52,686 nt of DNA from JBGCEZ01 sp045106735. GTDB taxonomy: Bacteria; Planctomycetota; Phycisphaerae; Phycisphaerales; SM1A02. This document shows positions 32,837-44,479 of this stretch, piece after piece (positions within the stretch are counted from its first letter, which is position 1; the number at the start of each line of letters is the position of its first letter). The translations under genes and the position numbers were made by a program. The notes under the pieces were generated by a model. That model searched no databases and was not told where the DNA came from. It saw nothing but the letters and a program-made list of their open reading frames with translations. The DNA is taken from NCBI GenBank assembly GCA_045106735.1, contig JBGCEZ010000049.1:1-52686 (forward strand), given 5' to 3'.

Positions 32837-33997
32837 TCACCGCAGCTTCAGGCTGACCAGGGCGACCATGACAAAGGCCACGCCAAGGACCCAAAACCGA
32901 GTGACCACCTGGGTCTCCGACCATCCGCCAAGGTGGAAATGGTGGTGGATCGGCGACATCCGGAAGATGCGTTCGCCGCGCGTCCACTTGAAGTACCCGA
33001 CCTGCATGATGACGCTGGCCATCTCCATGAAGAAGACGCCGCCGATGATCACGAGCAGCAATTCTTGGCGAATGGCCACGGCGACGAACGCGAGCAAGCC
33101 GCCAAGGGGCAGCGAACCGGTATCGCCCATGATGACCTGCGCTGGATGGCAGTTGAACCAAAGAAAGCCGAGGCACGCTCCGGCCATCGCCCCCATGACC
33201 ACCATCAGTTCTTTGGCCCCCTCGACCCGCGGGAAGTTGAGCGTGCTGGCCAGGTCGGTCGAACCGGCGATGTACGCCAGCAGCATCATGCCGATCGAAG
33301 CGATGAGCAGCGTGCCGGGCGCCAGACCATCCATGCCGTCGGTCAGATTGACGGCATTGCTGGTCGCGCTGATGAACAGCGTGGTACTGATGAGAAAGAT
33401 GATCGTCGGGAGAATGATGACGCCGGCTTCGAGGACCAACTCGCCCGGCACGTACGTGCGCTGGAACGGCAACGTCAGGATGCGGGCCGCTTCCGGATCG
33501 CCCTTGCGCAACAGAAACAAGCCGATGACAAAGGCGATCCCGAGTTGAAAGAGCAACTTTTCCCAGGCGAACAGACCCTTGCGTGAGCCCGGGTTGCGCC
33601 GCGCGGCCGTGAGCTTCAGCCAGTCATCCACGCCGCCGAGCACGCTGAGCGTCACGACCGTGGCGATGGCCAATTGCACGTACGGCTCGCGAATGCTCGC
33701 CAGCAACGACACGCTGATGAGCATGGTGCCGCAGATCAGAATGCCCCCCATCGTCGGCACGATCTTGCGATCGGCCATCAGGGCATTGAGGTCTTCATTG
33801 TGAAACTCCGGATGATCCTGCACCTTCTGCGACAGCAGCCAGCGGATCGTTCGCCGGCCGAGCAGCATGACCAAGCCAAAGCTGAGCACCGCGGCGGCGA
33901 ACGCCCGGAACTCCAATTGGTAGAGCACCTGGAGCACCTTGTACGGCAGCTTGGATTCGAGCCAGGGGGCGAGGAGTTGGAGCAGGTCGTAGAGCAT
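32837..33997 (-). CDS. mraY: Phospho-N-acetylmuramoyl-pentapeptide-transferase
   Basis: 386 residues from the ATG at 33997 (MLYDLLQLLAPWLESKLPYK). It transfers phospho-MurNAc-pentapeptide to undecaprenyl phosphate at the membrane, giving lipid I. About ten transmembrane helices and the family motifs: PTMGGILI, GGVDDWLKL (Asp pair), ISATSNAVNLTDGMDGLAPG, WFNCHPAQVIMGDTGSLPLG and the triple-His MSPIHHHFHLGGWSE. Last gene of the wall operon; 77 bases separate it from murF. Confidence 0.97.
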   Translation of the reverse strand: MLYDLLQLLAPWLESKLPYKVLQVLYQLEFRAFAAAVLSFGLVMLLGRRTIRWLLSQKVQDHPEFHNEDLNALMADRKIVPTMGGILICGTMLISVSLLASIREPYVQLAIATVVTLSVLGGVDDWLKLTAARRNPGSRKGLFAWEKLLFQLGIAFVIGLFLLRKGDPEAARILTLPFQRTYVPGELVLEAGVIILPTIIFLISTTLFISATSNAVNLTDGMDGLAPGTLLIASIGMMLLAYIAGSTDLASTLNFPRVEGAKELMVVMGAMAGACLGFLWFNCHPAQVIMGDTGSLPLGGLLAFVAVAIRQELLLVIIGGVFFMEMASVIMQVGYFKWTRGERIFRMSPIHHHFHLGGWSETQVVTRFWVLGVAFVMVALVSLKLR

Positions 33998-34074
33998 GGA
34001 GGTCCGAGGGTCCGGAGGACCGGAAGAAAATGCGAGCCGGGTGAGCGCGGGCGGATGCGTCCGCCGACGACGCG

Positions 34075-35657
34075 TCAGGTCGAGGCGATCGCGGGTTCGC
34101 GAAACCACGCGTGGCAGCGATCGAGCCCGATGCCGCGGGACGCTTTGAGCAGGACGTGGTCTTCCTGGCGAACAATGCTGGCGAGGCGAGCCCGGGCGAC
34201 GTTGGCCGCCTCGTCATCGACCGCCGGAATCACCGTCACCCGGTCGCCAAAGCCCGGCGGCGCGTACGCGTCGGCCACCGATCCCACGAGGACCAAGTGT
34301 TCGAAGCGCGACACGCGGTCGAGCTCGGCGATCACGTCGGCGATGTCTGCGTGCAGCGCTTCCGCCGACGGCCCCAATTCGAGCATGTCGCCGAGAATCG
34401 CCACGCGCCGGCCACCGGCGCTGACGGCTGGCTCCGTCGTGGCGTGGAACGCTCGGAGCCCGGCGGCCATGGATTCGGGGCTGGCATTCCACGAATCGTC
34501 GTGGATCCAAACGCCGCCCACGCGGAGCCGTTCGAGTCGCATCGCTGGCGGCTTGGCGGCCAAGAGTCCAGCTGCGAGGTGCGCATCGTCGACGCCCATG
34601 ACCGCGGCCAGCGCGATGACCGCGGCCACGTTCGCGGCGTGGTGCACGCCCACCAGCGGCACCACGAACCGCACGGACGACGCGTCGTAGACGGGGCGAA
34701 CCACGCCCGGAGCCGCAGCGATCGACCGGCGCACGTCGACCGCCAGGCCGTCGGCGTGCGTTCGATCGGCCGTGGCATCACCATCGCGTCCGCCCATCGC
34801 CGCGCTCGCCGCGTTGTGGCCCCCCGCCAGCTGCACCGCCTCGACGCCCACGATCCGCACATCCGCATCGTCGGACCAGCCGACGGTGATCAAACCCGCG
34901 CGCCCGGCCAGTTCGCGGCGCAGTGCCGGCGAATCGGCGGTCACGATGGCCGGGGCACCGCGCGGCGTACTCGCTGCGAGCTGGGCCTTTTCTCGCACGA
35001 TTCCGTCGGGCCCCGAGAACGCCCCAAGATGCGCGCGACCGATCGCGGTAATGATCGCAACGTCCGGTTCGGCGATCGCTCCCAGCGCGGCGATTTCACC
35101 AGGCCCCCCGCTGCCGATTTCGACGACCACCGCCGCGTCATCCGGATGCGCCCGCAGCAACGTGAGCGGCACGCCAATGTCGTTGTTCCAACTCGAAGGC
35201 GCCGCGGTGACCGGACCGATCGCCGGCAACACGCTCGCGGCCAGTTCCTTGGTCGTGGTCTTGCCGACGGATCCGGTGATGCCGACGACGCGAGCCCCGA
35301 AGGTGTGGCGCCAGGCGCGGCCGAGCGCGCCCAGGGCCCGCCGGGTGTCGTCGACCAAGAGCCGGCGCGGGCTCCCGGGCGCGGGCGACCCGTCATCAAC
35401 CATCGCCATGGCCGCTCCGGCGACCGCGGCGGCGGCCAAGTGATCATGTCCATCGTGCCGCGGACCTCGAAGTGCGACGAAGCACGCCCCGGCCAAATCG
35501 CCGCGCGTATCGGTTCCGATGCGCATCCTCGGCACCGAATCACCCGACCCACGGACCGACGCGACGACGGGTTCCGCCGGTTCCAACGGATCCAGCCATC
35601 GGCCGCCAACCGCCGCGGCGATGAAGTCTGCAGCGGGTTCAGAAGACCCGGCGCGAG

Positions 35658-35661
<4 letters not shown>
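34075..35661 (-). CDS. murF: UDP-MurNAc-tripeptide--D-Ala-D-Ala ligase
   Basis: 528 residues. It adds D-Ala-D-Ala to the UDP-MurNAc tripeptide in the cytoplasm. Mur-ligase elements: N-terminal uridine domain (RIGTDTRGDLAGACFVALRG), ATP loop VVGITGSVGKTTTKELAAS, SWNNDIGVPLTLL, AIITAIGRAHLGAF, the central-domain His/Asn/Asp segment around LVGVHHAANVAAV, and IHDDSWNASPESMAAGL with ILGDMLELG. Some Gly/Ala/Asp-rich residues are inserted near 280-330. The start overlaps the murE stop as ATGA. Confidence 0.96.
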
Positions 35662-37228
<1,567 letters not shown>

Positions 37229-37229
<1 letters not shown>

Positions 37230-38476
37230 CAGTCGGTCTCCGCGGTGAAGTGGTCAAAGTCGCGGGCTTCTCGCGACAGATGTTGTGGCCAGCGCAAGCC
37301 GATCGACAGCAACAGTCCGATCATGAGCCACATCGAAATGAGGCTCGATCCGCCGTAGCTCACAAAGGGCAAGGTCATGCCGGTGATCGGCAGCATCCCG
37401 ATGGTCATGCCGGTGTTCACCACCATCTGGGCAAAGAGCATCGCGCCGATACCGATCGCCACCAACCTTCCGAATGGATCGTTGGTTTGCGCCGCCACCA
37501 AGATCGCGCCAAAGCAGAGCCCGAGGAAGAGGATCCACGTGGCCAGAGCCCCCACGAATCCCCAGCGCACACTGATGACCGCAAAGATCATGTCATTGTG
37601 CTCTTCCGGGAGATGGTTGTGGTCGACCAAGGTCCGGCCGTGTTCGAGGCCGACGCCGTCGATTCCGCCGGCTCCGGTCAACGTCATGGCTTTGGCCCCT
37701 TGGTAGCCAACCCCTTGGAGGTGCCGCGTCTCGCCTTTCCACTGCGAAACCAGCGCCGTCACCCGAGCCTTCTGGTGCGGCTCGAGCATCGGATAGAGCA
37801 CCGGAATCGTCGCCGCACCAATGGCAACGATCACGACGAGGTGGCGAATCCGGCTGCCCGCGGCGAGAAGCATGGCGAACAACGTCGGCAAGAAGAGCAG
37901 GCTTGTGCCGAGGTCGGGTTCTTTCAGAATCAAGGCCATCGGGATGAACGTGACGGCCAGCGGCTTGAGGACGCCGACGAATCGCCGGTAGTTTCGCCGG
38001 CTCTTCAGATACACGCCCAGGGCGACGATGTACGCGATCTTCGCCAGCTCCGAGGGCTGCATGTCCATGAGGGGCAGCGAGATCCAGCGGCGTGCTCCAT
38101 TGCGCGGGCGCACAATCGACTCGGGCACGAACGGCAGCAAGACGAAGACGAGCATCAGGGCGACGATGACCACCAGCGCGGGGGCCGTGTATTCCAGGAT
38201 GCGGTACGGCACGACGGCGACGCCGGCGGCGGCGACGATGCCCATGCACAGAAACGCGATCTGCCGCGGCGCGACTTCCGGCGCGGTCGTGGCGATCGAC
38301 GCCACCCCGATCAGGCTCAACAGAAGCGCACTGACGACGCACAGCCAACCAGCATTCAGCAAGCTGATGCGAGGGCGGGCCAGCCGGCGGGTGGCGGTGC
38401 GCAGCCCGGCGGCCGTCAGCGTGTCGCCGACGCCCACCGCCCCGCGAGCGATTGATGGTGCACCGCCGCGGCTCAC
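37229..38476 (-). CDS. rodA: RodA-type SEDS peptidoglycan polymerase
   Basis: 415 residues from a GTG at 38476 that overlaps the mrdA stop as GTGA; a longer open frame to 38833 lies antiparallel in another frame of mrdA and was discarded. SEDS glycosyltransferase with ten or so helices. Conserved: RWISLPLMDMQPSELAKIAY, the KEPDLGTSLL loop (catalytic Asp), the extracellular LPEEHNDMIFAVISVRWGFV and TGMTLPFVSYGGSSLISMWL. Position directly after a class B PBP fits the usual PBP2-RodA pair; FtsW cannot be excluded from sequence alone. Confidence 0.93.
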
Positions 38477-41004
38477 GGTCGCGGCCCTTCGCGCGCCGAG
38501 ACCACCGAGACTTCCGTGGGTGCACCGGGGGTGCCGGGGGTGCCGGGGACGCTGGGTTCGCCGGGAGTTCCCGGCACCTGCTCGCCCGTGGGCGAGGCGA
38601 CATCTTCGGCTTCGGGAGCTTCCGGCACCGTCCACGTGGACGGAAGCGGCAGGATCTCGATCGGTTCGAGGGCGTCGCCACCCGGAAGCCGGCCGGTCCG
38701 CTGCAGGGCCAGGATCACTTGGTTGGCGATCGGACCGGCCACGCGGCCGCCGCTGCCGCCCCATTCGACCAACACCGCGATGGCGAACAGCGGCTCGGGC
38801 GATCCCTCTGGTCCGACCAGGCCGGCGAACCATCCGTGCGTGAGCGTGTGCACCGGGCCGGTCAGCGCCCCGGCTTCGTTCGTCGGTCCCAAGCGCACCG
38901 CCTCTTGAGCAGTGCCGGTTTTACCCCAGACGTCGACGCCGTCGGCGGTGAAAATAATCTCTCGCCGGCGATGTTCGGTGCCGTCCGGATCGACCGATCG
39001 GTGAGTGATGTGGTGGCCGGTGCCCTCTGGATTGTGGACGCTGCGCCACAGTCCGGTGAGCGCCGCGTCAACCGCCGCCGGCGGAATCTCCAGGTCACGT
39101 TCAAGCTGCGGCTCGCGCCGGGAGGCAGGTGCCACGATCGTCGGATCCAGATGCAGACCGCCGCGGGCGATGGTCGCGTACGCATTGGCCGCTTGCAGCG
39201 GGCTCCAGGCCATGGCCTCTTGCCCGGTGCCAAGCATGATGGTGCGGAAGGCCCGTGCATCGCTGCGGCGAATCTCTGATCCATCGGGGGCGACGCCCGG
39301 AACCGCGCCGCGCCAGTGACCGGGAATCAACTCCGTCGGCGATTCGTACCAGGCCATTCCGGCCCGCGGCACGTCGCCCATTCCAAAGCGCGAAAACCAA
39401 TCACTCATCCGCTCGGCCCCCATCTCGGAGGCCACGCGATGGAAGTAGATGTTGCACGATTGGGCGATCGCATCGGGACCAGCGAGCTGACCGTGGGTCG
39501 TCAGCCCGTATCGCTCGCGGTAGATCCAACATCGGGCGACGGTCTGGTTGTGGCTGAAGTAGTGGCCGGTGCACTCGATCTCGCGCCCCGGTTCACTGAC
39601 CCCGGCAGCCGCGGCGGACATCAGGACGAGGGGTTTGACGATGGATCCGGGCACGACCGCACCTTCCGCGGCTAGGTCGAGCGGGCTCCAGCGCACCGCG
39701 TCGAGCACCGGATCGGGTGCGGGCCGCCGTGTGGGATCCGATGCCTCAGCCAACGATGGGCCACTGACCAGTGCCCGCACCTCGCCGGTTTCGATTTCGA
39801 TGACGGCGACGGCCGCGCGCAGCGGGCGCCCGCCGCCGCCAAGATCAACCAGTGGATTCGAATGCCAGGCTTGGGCGGATGTCAGGCCGACGTCCGGATG
39901 CAAGACCGCCTGGATCAGCGTCTGCAACTCAATGTCGATCGCCAGATGAAGATCGTCACCGGGCTGGGGTTCGAGCACCTGGATGGTGTCGGTGTCCCGC
40001 GCTTCGCGGCGTTCGCCGCGCGTCCCGCGCAGGTGATCTTCGCGCACGCGCTCGAGTCCATAGGAACCCGTGCGATCACCAACGGCACGGTAGCCGCCAA
40101 GGTCGACGGCGTCACCGGAGCTTTGATACGGACGCCGTTCGACATCGGCTCGCCACACCGGACGCATGCGCCCGACGATGTGGTCGGCGATGCCGCGCAC
40201 CGGAATCTCGCGCGTCCCCTCATAGCGCACCGGATCCGGCAACGTCGATCCGTCGACCTCGACCATTCGCTCGTTCCACGGCCGGGCCCGGATGCGTGAA
40301 TCGACGACGCGGATCGAATCTTCGAGTTGCAGTTCTTGCAGCCGCGCCCGGACCAGGTAGGCACGGTCGGCGGCCAAGTCATCCACCACCCGGTGGAAGC
40401 CGAGTTCTTCGGTGAGTTTCGGTGGTCGGAAGGCGGCGGGATCGTCCTCGTTGCCGGGGGTGGCGATCCAGGTGCGGTATTGCCGAGCGCTGACGTGGGC
40501 CTTCATCGACTGGACGCGTCGGGCGATTCCGTCGAAGGACGTTTGCAAGGTCGCCGCATCCGTGTCGCCGGCCAAGGCCAACTCGCGCATGATGGCCTCG
40601 CGCACGGCCCGGAACTCGGGACGAAAGACGTCGGCCCGCGCTTCCTGCTCGGTCGACGGAAGGGCTCGCCAGCGAGCGCGCCCAACTTCGCGCTCGGCCG
40701 CGAGGCGGCTCATGGCGTTGACCCAGCGACTGCCCACGACGAAATTGAATCGGGCTTCCACCGCGTAGCCCGCCGCGTCGCGGGCAACGATGCGCTCTTC
40801 GGCGTCGACAATTTGCCCGCGCCAGGTTGGCAGCAGGGTCCGACTCCGCAGGGCCACCAAGGCCGCGCGGTAGTTCGCATCGCCATTGGCCACGCTCAAC
40901 CACGCGTGCCGAATGCTGAGCACGACGACCACGAGCACCATCAAGCCGGCGATCAGCACCAATCGCCGCTGGAACGGATTGGTCGTGGGGCGTCCAGGAA
41001 TCAT
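38473..41004 (-). CDS. mrdA: Class B penicillin-binding protein (PBP2/MrdA-like transpeptidase)
   Basis: 843 residues, longer than the usual 600-650. One N-terminal transmembrane helix (LVLIAGLMVLVVVVLSIRHA), a dimerisation domain starting at LLPTWRGQIVDAEERIVARD, a helical insertion of about 150 residues rich in Arg/Ala (about 100-250), then the transpeptidase: SxxK in GAVVPGSIVKPLVLMSAA, SxN in DAIAQSCNIYFHRVASEMG, KTG in GVDVWGKTGTAQEA. The C-terminus ends in a Gly-Thr-Pro repeat. First clear gene of the wall operon. Whether it serves elongation or division is not settled by the sequence. Confidence 0.92.
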   Translation of the reverse strand: MIPGRPTTNPFQRRLVLIAGLMVLVVVVLSIRHAWLSVANGDANYRAALVALRSRTLLPTWRGQIVDAEERIVARDAAGYAVEARFNFVVGSRWVNAMSRLAAEREVGRARWRALPSTEQEARADVFRPEFRAVREAIMRELALAGDTDAATLQTSFDGIARRVQSMKAHVSARQYRTWIATPGNEDDPAAFRPPKLTEELGFHRVVDDLAADRAYLVRARLQELQLEDSIRVVDSRIRARPWNERMVEVDGSTLPDPVRYEGTREIPVRGIADHIVGRMRPVWRADVERRPYQSSGDAVDLGGYRAVGDRTGSYGLERVREDHLRGTRGERREARDTDTIQVLEPQPGDDLHLAIDIELQTLIQAVLHPDVGLTSAQAWHSNPLVDLGGGGRPLRAAVAVIEIETGEVRALVSGPSLAEASDPTRRPAPDPVLDAVRWSPLDLAAEGAVVPGSIVKPLVLMSAAAAGVSEPGREIECTGHYFSHNQTVARCWIYRERYGLTTHGQLAGPDAIAQSCNIYFHRVASEMGAERMSDWFSRFGMGDVPRAGMAWYESPTELIPGHWRGAVPGVAPDGSEIRRSDARAFRTIMLGTGQEAMAWSPLQAANAYATIARGGLHLDPTIVAPASRREPQLERDLEIPPAAVDAALTGLWRSVHNPEGTGHHITHRSVDPDGTEHRRREIIFTADGVDVWGKTGTAQEAVRLGPTNEAGALTGPVHTLTHGWFAGLVGPEGSPEPLFAIAVLVEWGGSGGRVAGPIANQVILALQRTGRLPGGDALEPIEILPLPSTWTVPEAPEAEDVASPTGEQVPGTPGEPSVPGTPGTPGAPTEVSVVSAREGPRP

Positions 41005-41373
41005 CCGTCGGCTCCGCCGAGAGGACGCGCCGGACGGGCTCGAAGCCGACCGTGAGGCGGGACTGGGAGCGGGACTGAACGCAGGGCTCGTCGCAGGGCT
41101 GGGAGCGGGATTCGCTGTCCAGGTCGGCCGTCAGGGCGTCCGCCCGGAGAGGCTCCGGGGACCCAAGCGATCAATTCGCAGTACGCGACATCCATGCGCA
41201 GTTCCGCGACGTCTGGCCGGTTCAAAGTGGACGCCTCCGCCGCTGCGGAGGCCGTGTCCGTCGACACCGCGGAGTGTACCCGAGCCTCCCCGCCCCGGGG
41301 CCTCCTTGCGGGGCTCAGCACTGGCCATCCACCGGGGACGCTGATTCACGGAAGTCGTGGCCCCACCAACGCT
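41005..41373. other. Region upstream of the wall operon, no firm gene
   Basis: 369 bases between mrdA and aat. A 106-codon minus-strand frame (41001-41321) ends in an ATGA overlap with mrdA but has an Arg/Pro/Gly-rich sequence without any domain or membrane helix; mreD, often found at this position, is not recognisable. Promoter of the wall operon presumably lies here. Confidence 0.4.
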
Positions 41374-42081
41374 TCAGGCGCGGGGCTGAGCACCCGAGGA
41401 GGGATCTGGACGCGCGTCGAGGCGAGCGTCCGCGGCCCTGGCGGGAATCCGCCAATCAGCCGGCACGTCCAGGGCTCGACGCAATCGGGCGAGGTAGTCG
41501 GATCGCCGGATCTCGTGGGCCCCGAATCGGGCCAGGTGCGGGGTCATGAATTGGGTGTCCAACAGCACCGCCCCGATCGCCCGAAGGTGGTCAACAAGAG
41601 CGACCAGGCACACCTTGGACGCGTCCCGGCCGCCCAAGTCCGGCCGGTGGTACATCGATTCGCCGAAGAACGCCCCAGCCAGATGCACGCCGTAGAGCCC
41701 TCCGACTCGCTCTCCAGCCCTCCAGGCCTCGACCGAATGAGCGATGCCGCGATCGGCCAGGGCCGAGTACGCCGCAACGAGCTGCTCGTCGATCCACGTC
41801 TCCGGCTCGCCCGGGCGCGGCGCGGCACAGGCCCGCATGACCGCGCTGAAGTCGACGTCGTGGCGGATCTGGAAACGGCCCGCGCGGATGATCCGGGCCA
41901 CCGAGCGTGGCACGTGGAAGGCGTCGTCCAATGGAATGATGGCCCGAGGGTCCGGGCTGTACCAGTCGACCTCGCCGGTGTCGGGATCACCCATCGGAAA
42001 AATCCCCCGCTCGTAGGCCATGACGAGCAGTTCGGGGCCCGGACGATCGGGCGACTGGCGAGATTCGGATGGGGTGGACAT
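41374..42081 (-). CDS. aat: Leucyl/phenylalanyl-tRNA--protein transferase
   Basis: 235 residues from the ATG at 42081. It attaches Leu or Phe from tRNA to proteins with basic N-terminal residues, marking them for ClpS/ClpAP breakdown. The family blocks are clear: LLVMAYERGIFPMGDPDTGE followed by VDWYSPDPRAIIPLDDAFHV, ETWIDEQLVAAYSALADRGI, HSVEAWRAGERVGGLYGVHL, GAFFGESMYHRPDLGGRDAS and LLDTQFMTPHLARFGAHEI. Divergent from asnB with 90 bases between the starts. Confidence 0.95.
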   Translation of the reverse strand: MSTPSESRQSPDRPGPELLVMAYERGIFPMGDPDTGEVDWYSPDPRAIIPLDDAFHVPRSVARIIRAGRFQIRHDVDFSAVMRACAAPRPGEPETWIDEQLVAAYSALADRGIAHSVEAWRAGERVGGLYGVHLAGAFFGESMYHRPDLGGRDASKVCLVALVDHLRAIGAVLLDTQFMTPHLARFGAHEIRRSDYLARLRRALDVPADWRIPARAADARLDARPDPSSGAQPRA

Positions 42082-42171
42082 GATGCGTTTGGCTTCGCTG
42101 GCCAGCGTATCGCGCCCGTGCGGCCGGTCGTGTCTGGCGAGCGCGAATTCATCGAGGGTTCGATCGACTTC

Positions 42172-44331
42172 ATGTGCGGCCTCGGCGTCATCATTCGCAT
42201 CGGCTCGGGCGAGATTCCCGAGGCCTGGCTCGAGGAGGTCGACGTCGCCATTCGCGGCCGCGGCCCCGACGGTGCCGGGCGTTCCCGCGACGGTGTCACG
42301 CTGCCCGGTGGCCGAAGCTGCCATGTGGCGATGGTGCACCGGCGCCTTGCGGTCATTGACCCCGATGGCGGCCACCAACCGATGGTCCACGCGCCCCAAG
42401 GGGCGGACGATCCGCAGCGAGCGGCGATCGTCTTCAATGGTTGCCTGGCCGGCCACGCCGCGCTGCGGACGCAGTTGGAAGCCGAAGGAACGAAATTCCG
42501 CAGCGACCACTCGGACACCGAGGTCGTGCTCCATGCCGTTCGCCACTGGGGCGAGCGGGCGGCGAACCGGTTGCAGGGCATGCAAGCGTGGGCGGTCTGG
42601 CAAGCGGAGCCGGCCCGGATTCACTTCGGGCGGGACCCCTTCGGCGAGAAGCCGCTGTGGGTCGCAGGACGAGAGCGGCCGGATGGCGAGCGCCTGCTCG
42701 TGGCCGCATCCATGCCCGCGGTCGTCGGCTCGATCGCCCAGCGGTTCGGCGGCCGCGCGGCCCGTGATGCCCACGAGCTCGCCGCGATGATGCAGCCGCT
42801 CCAAGTGGGTGGGCTCGGCGGACTCGGCAGCTCCGCGCCGGCGCGAACGTCCGACGGCGATGGCGATGCCGGGCGTTCAGGCGCACCGAGCGCGGTCCGC
42901 CCCGAGGACGCGGGGAGCATGGCCGACGGTTGGCTGGACCGGTACCTTGCCCTCGGCTACACCGGCCGCGAGGCGGCGGCCGGAACGTTCGCCTGGCCCA
43001 CGTCCTGTCTGGTCCCCAGGGCTGTCCGCGAGGCCAGCTCCGCGCCCGACGATCCGGACGCCCCCGGCCCGGTGCCGACGACCGAATCCGCGCTCCTGGA
43101 CTGGATCGACGAGGCCCTCGCCGCCGCGGTCGAATGCCGCCTTGAGTCCGATGTGCCCCTCGGCTGCTTCCTGTCCGGCGGCGTCGATTCGTCGCTCGTC
43201 GCCCATCATGCCCGCCGCGCCCTCGGCCGGCTCCGCACATTCGCGGTCCGGATGCCCGATCCACGGTTCGACGAGTCCGAGCACGCCGCCGCTGCGGCCC
43301 AGGCGATCGGCAGCGACCATTGCACGCTCGACGCCGTCGCCGAGACATCGGCGGCGGAAGACTTTGTCGCGCTGATCGAGGCCGCCGGCGCGCCGATCGC
43401 CGACTCTTCCATCCTGCCGGCATCCTGGGTCAGCCGGGCCGCTCGCGAGCATGTCACGGCTTGCCTCGGCGGCGACGGCGGCGACGAGTTGTTTCTTGGC
43501 TACGACCGCTACCGGGCTGCCCCGTTGATCGCCCGCGCCGCCGGCGGCGGACCAGCCGGCCTGCTGCGCTGGCTGCCGGAAGGACTCGGACGCGGCGCCG
43601 GACGCCATCCTCGGGGCCGACTGCGCCGGGCCGGCCGCGTCGGCGAAATGGCCCGAGCCGCGCGAGAAGAAGGTCTTCTGGCCATGGAACGCGTGATCTC
43701 GCGGCCGCTGCATCGTCGTCTGCGTCCCGGCCGGACCGACGTTGGGGCGGCCCTGGCCACCCACGCCACCGCGGCGAGCGCCGCGTTCGGATTCCCCAGC
43801 GATGCCGGGCGAGTTGCCGACGCCGCCGATCCGGCCGATGCCATGCGCCGACTCGACATCAGCAACTACCTGCCCGGCGATCTCCTGGTGAAGATGGACG
43901 TGGCGTCGATGCATCACGCCCTGGAAGTACGCAGTCCGATGCTTGACCGCCGGCTGGCCAGGCGAGCGCTCGCGATTCCGACCGAGTGGCACGTGGGCCC
44001 GATTTCTGGCGGCGTCCACCGCCGCACCAAGTCCCTGCTCCGGACGCTCGCCGCCCGAGTGATTGGTCCGCCCGCCCATCGCCCCAAGCAGGGATTCGCC
44101 ATCCCCGTCGACGCGTGGTTCCGCTCGAATACCGGCGGCCTGGGGACCCTGCTCGGCGACGCGCTCGGCCGACAAGACCCGTTCGGCGGCCTGGACGTTG
44201 ATCCGTCGGCGGCCCGGGCGATCCATCGAGCGCACCTTGACGGACGCCGCGATCATGGAATGGCGCTCTTTACGCTTCTCGGCCTGGCCGTCTGGGCCGA
44301 GCGATTCCCCGAGCTGGCCGCCGAAGGTTGA
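42172..44331 (+). CDS. asnB: Glutamine-hydrolysing asparagine synthetase
   Basis: 719 residues from the ATG at 42172, chosen so that Cys2 becomes the N-terminal nucleophile (MCGLGVIIRI). N-terminal glutaminase: RGPDGAG, HRRLAVIDPDGGHQPM, FNGCLAGHAALRTQL (usually FNGEI-N), GRDPFGEKPLW. C-terminal synthetase: ATP loop GCFLSGGVDSSLVAHHARRA, ACLGGDGGDELFLGYDRYRA, YLPGDLLVKMDVASMHHALE with VRSPMLDRRLA, KQGFAIPVDAWFR. An insertion of about 50 Gly/Ala/Asp-rich residues separates the domains. It could make asparagine or be a specialised amidotransferase of the same family; no surface-polysaccharide cluster is adjacent. Confidence 0.92.
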   Translation: MCGLGVIIRIGSGEIPEAWLEEVDVAIRGRGPDGAGRSRDGVTLPGGRSCHVAMVHRRLAVIDPDGGHQPMVHAPQGADDPQRAAIVFNGCLAGHAALRTQLEAEGTKFRSDHSDTEVVLHAVRHWGERAANRLQGMQAWAVWQAEPARIHFGRDPFGEKPLWVAGRERPDGERLLVAASMPAVVGSIAQRFGGRAARDAHELAAMMQPLQVGGLGGLGSSAPARTSDGDGDAGRSGAPSAVRPEDAGSMADGWLDRYLALGYTGREAAAGTFAWPTSCLVPRAVREASSAPDDPDAPGPVPTTESALLDWIDEALAAAVECRLESDVPLGCFLSGGVDSSLVAHHARRALGRLRTFAVRMPDPRFDESEHAAAAAQAIGSDHCTLDAVAETSAAEDFVALIEAAGAPIADSSILPASWVSRAAREHVTACLGGDGGDELFLGYDRYRAAPLIARAAGGGPAGLLRWLPEGLGRGAGRHPRGRLRRAGRVGEMARAAREEGLLAMERVISRPLHRRLRPGRTDVGAALATHATAASAAFGFPSDAGRVADAADPADAMRRLDISNYLPGDLLVKMDVASMHHALEVRSPMLDRRLARRALAIPTEWHVGPISGGVHRRTKSLLRTLAARVIGPPAHRPKQGFAIPVDAWFRSNTGGLGTLLGDALGRQDPFGGLDVDPSAARAIHRAHLDGRRDHGMALFTLLGLAVWAERFPELAAEG

Positions 44332-44479
44332 CCCGCCGGGCGACGCGACCGGACGCCCGATGGTCGCGATCCCTGGGATTCGTCCGATCGCCGGGGGGCT
44401 GGGAAACACAAACTGACGTTGCGGAGCCCGCGGCCGGCCATCGCCCCACGCCGACCGTTGGTCCCGTACTCTGTTGCCC

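Noticed and set aside
38477..38833. N-terminal extension of rodA
   Set aside because: Arg-rich sequence overlapping mrdA; the GTG at 38476 in a GTGA overlap fits the family start.
41001..41321. 106-codon minus-strand frame before mrdA (possible mreD)
   Set aside because: No membrane helices and Arg/Pro-rich; only the ATGA overlap speaks for it.
41194..42171. Upstream extension of asnB
   Set aside because: It is antisense to aat, and asparagine synthetase needs Cys at position 2, which the ATG at 42172 gives.
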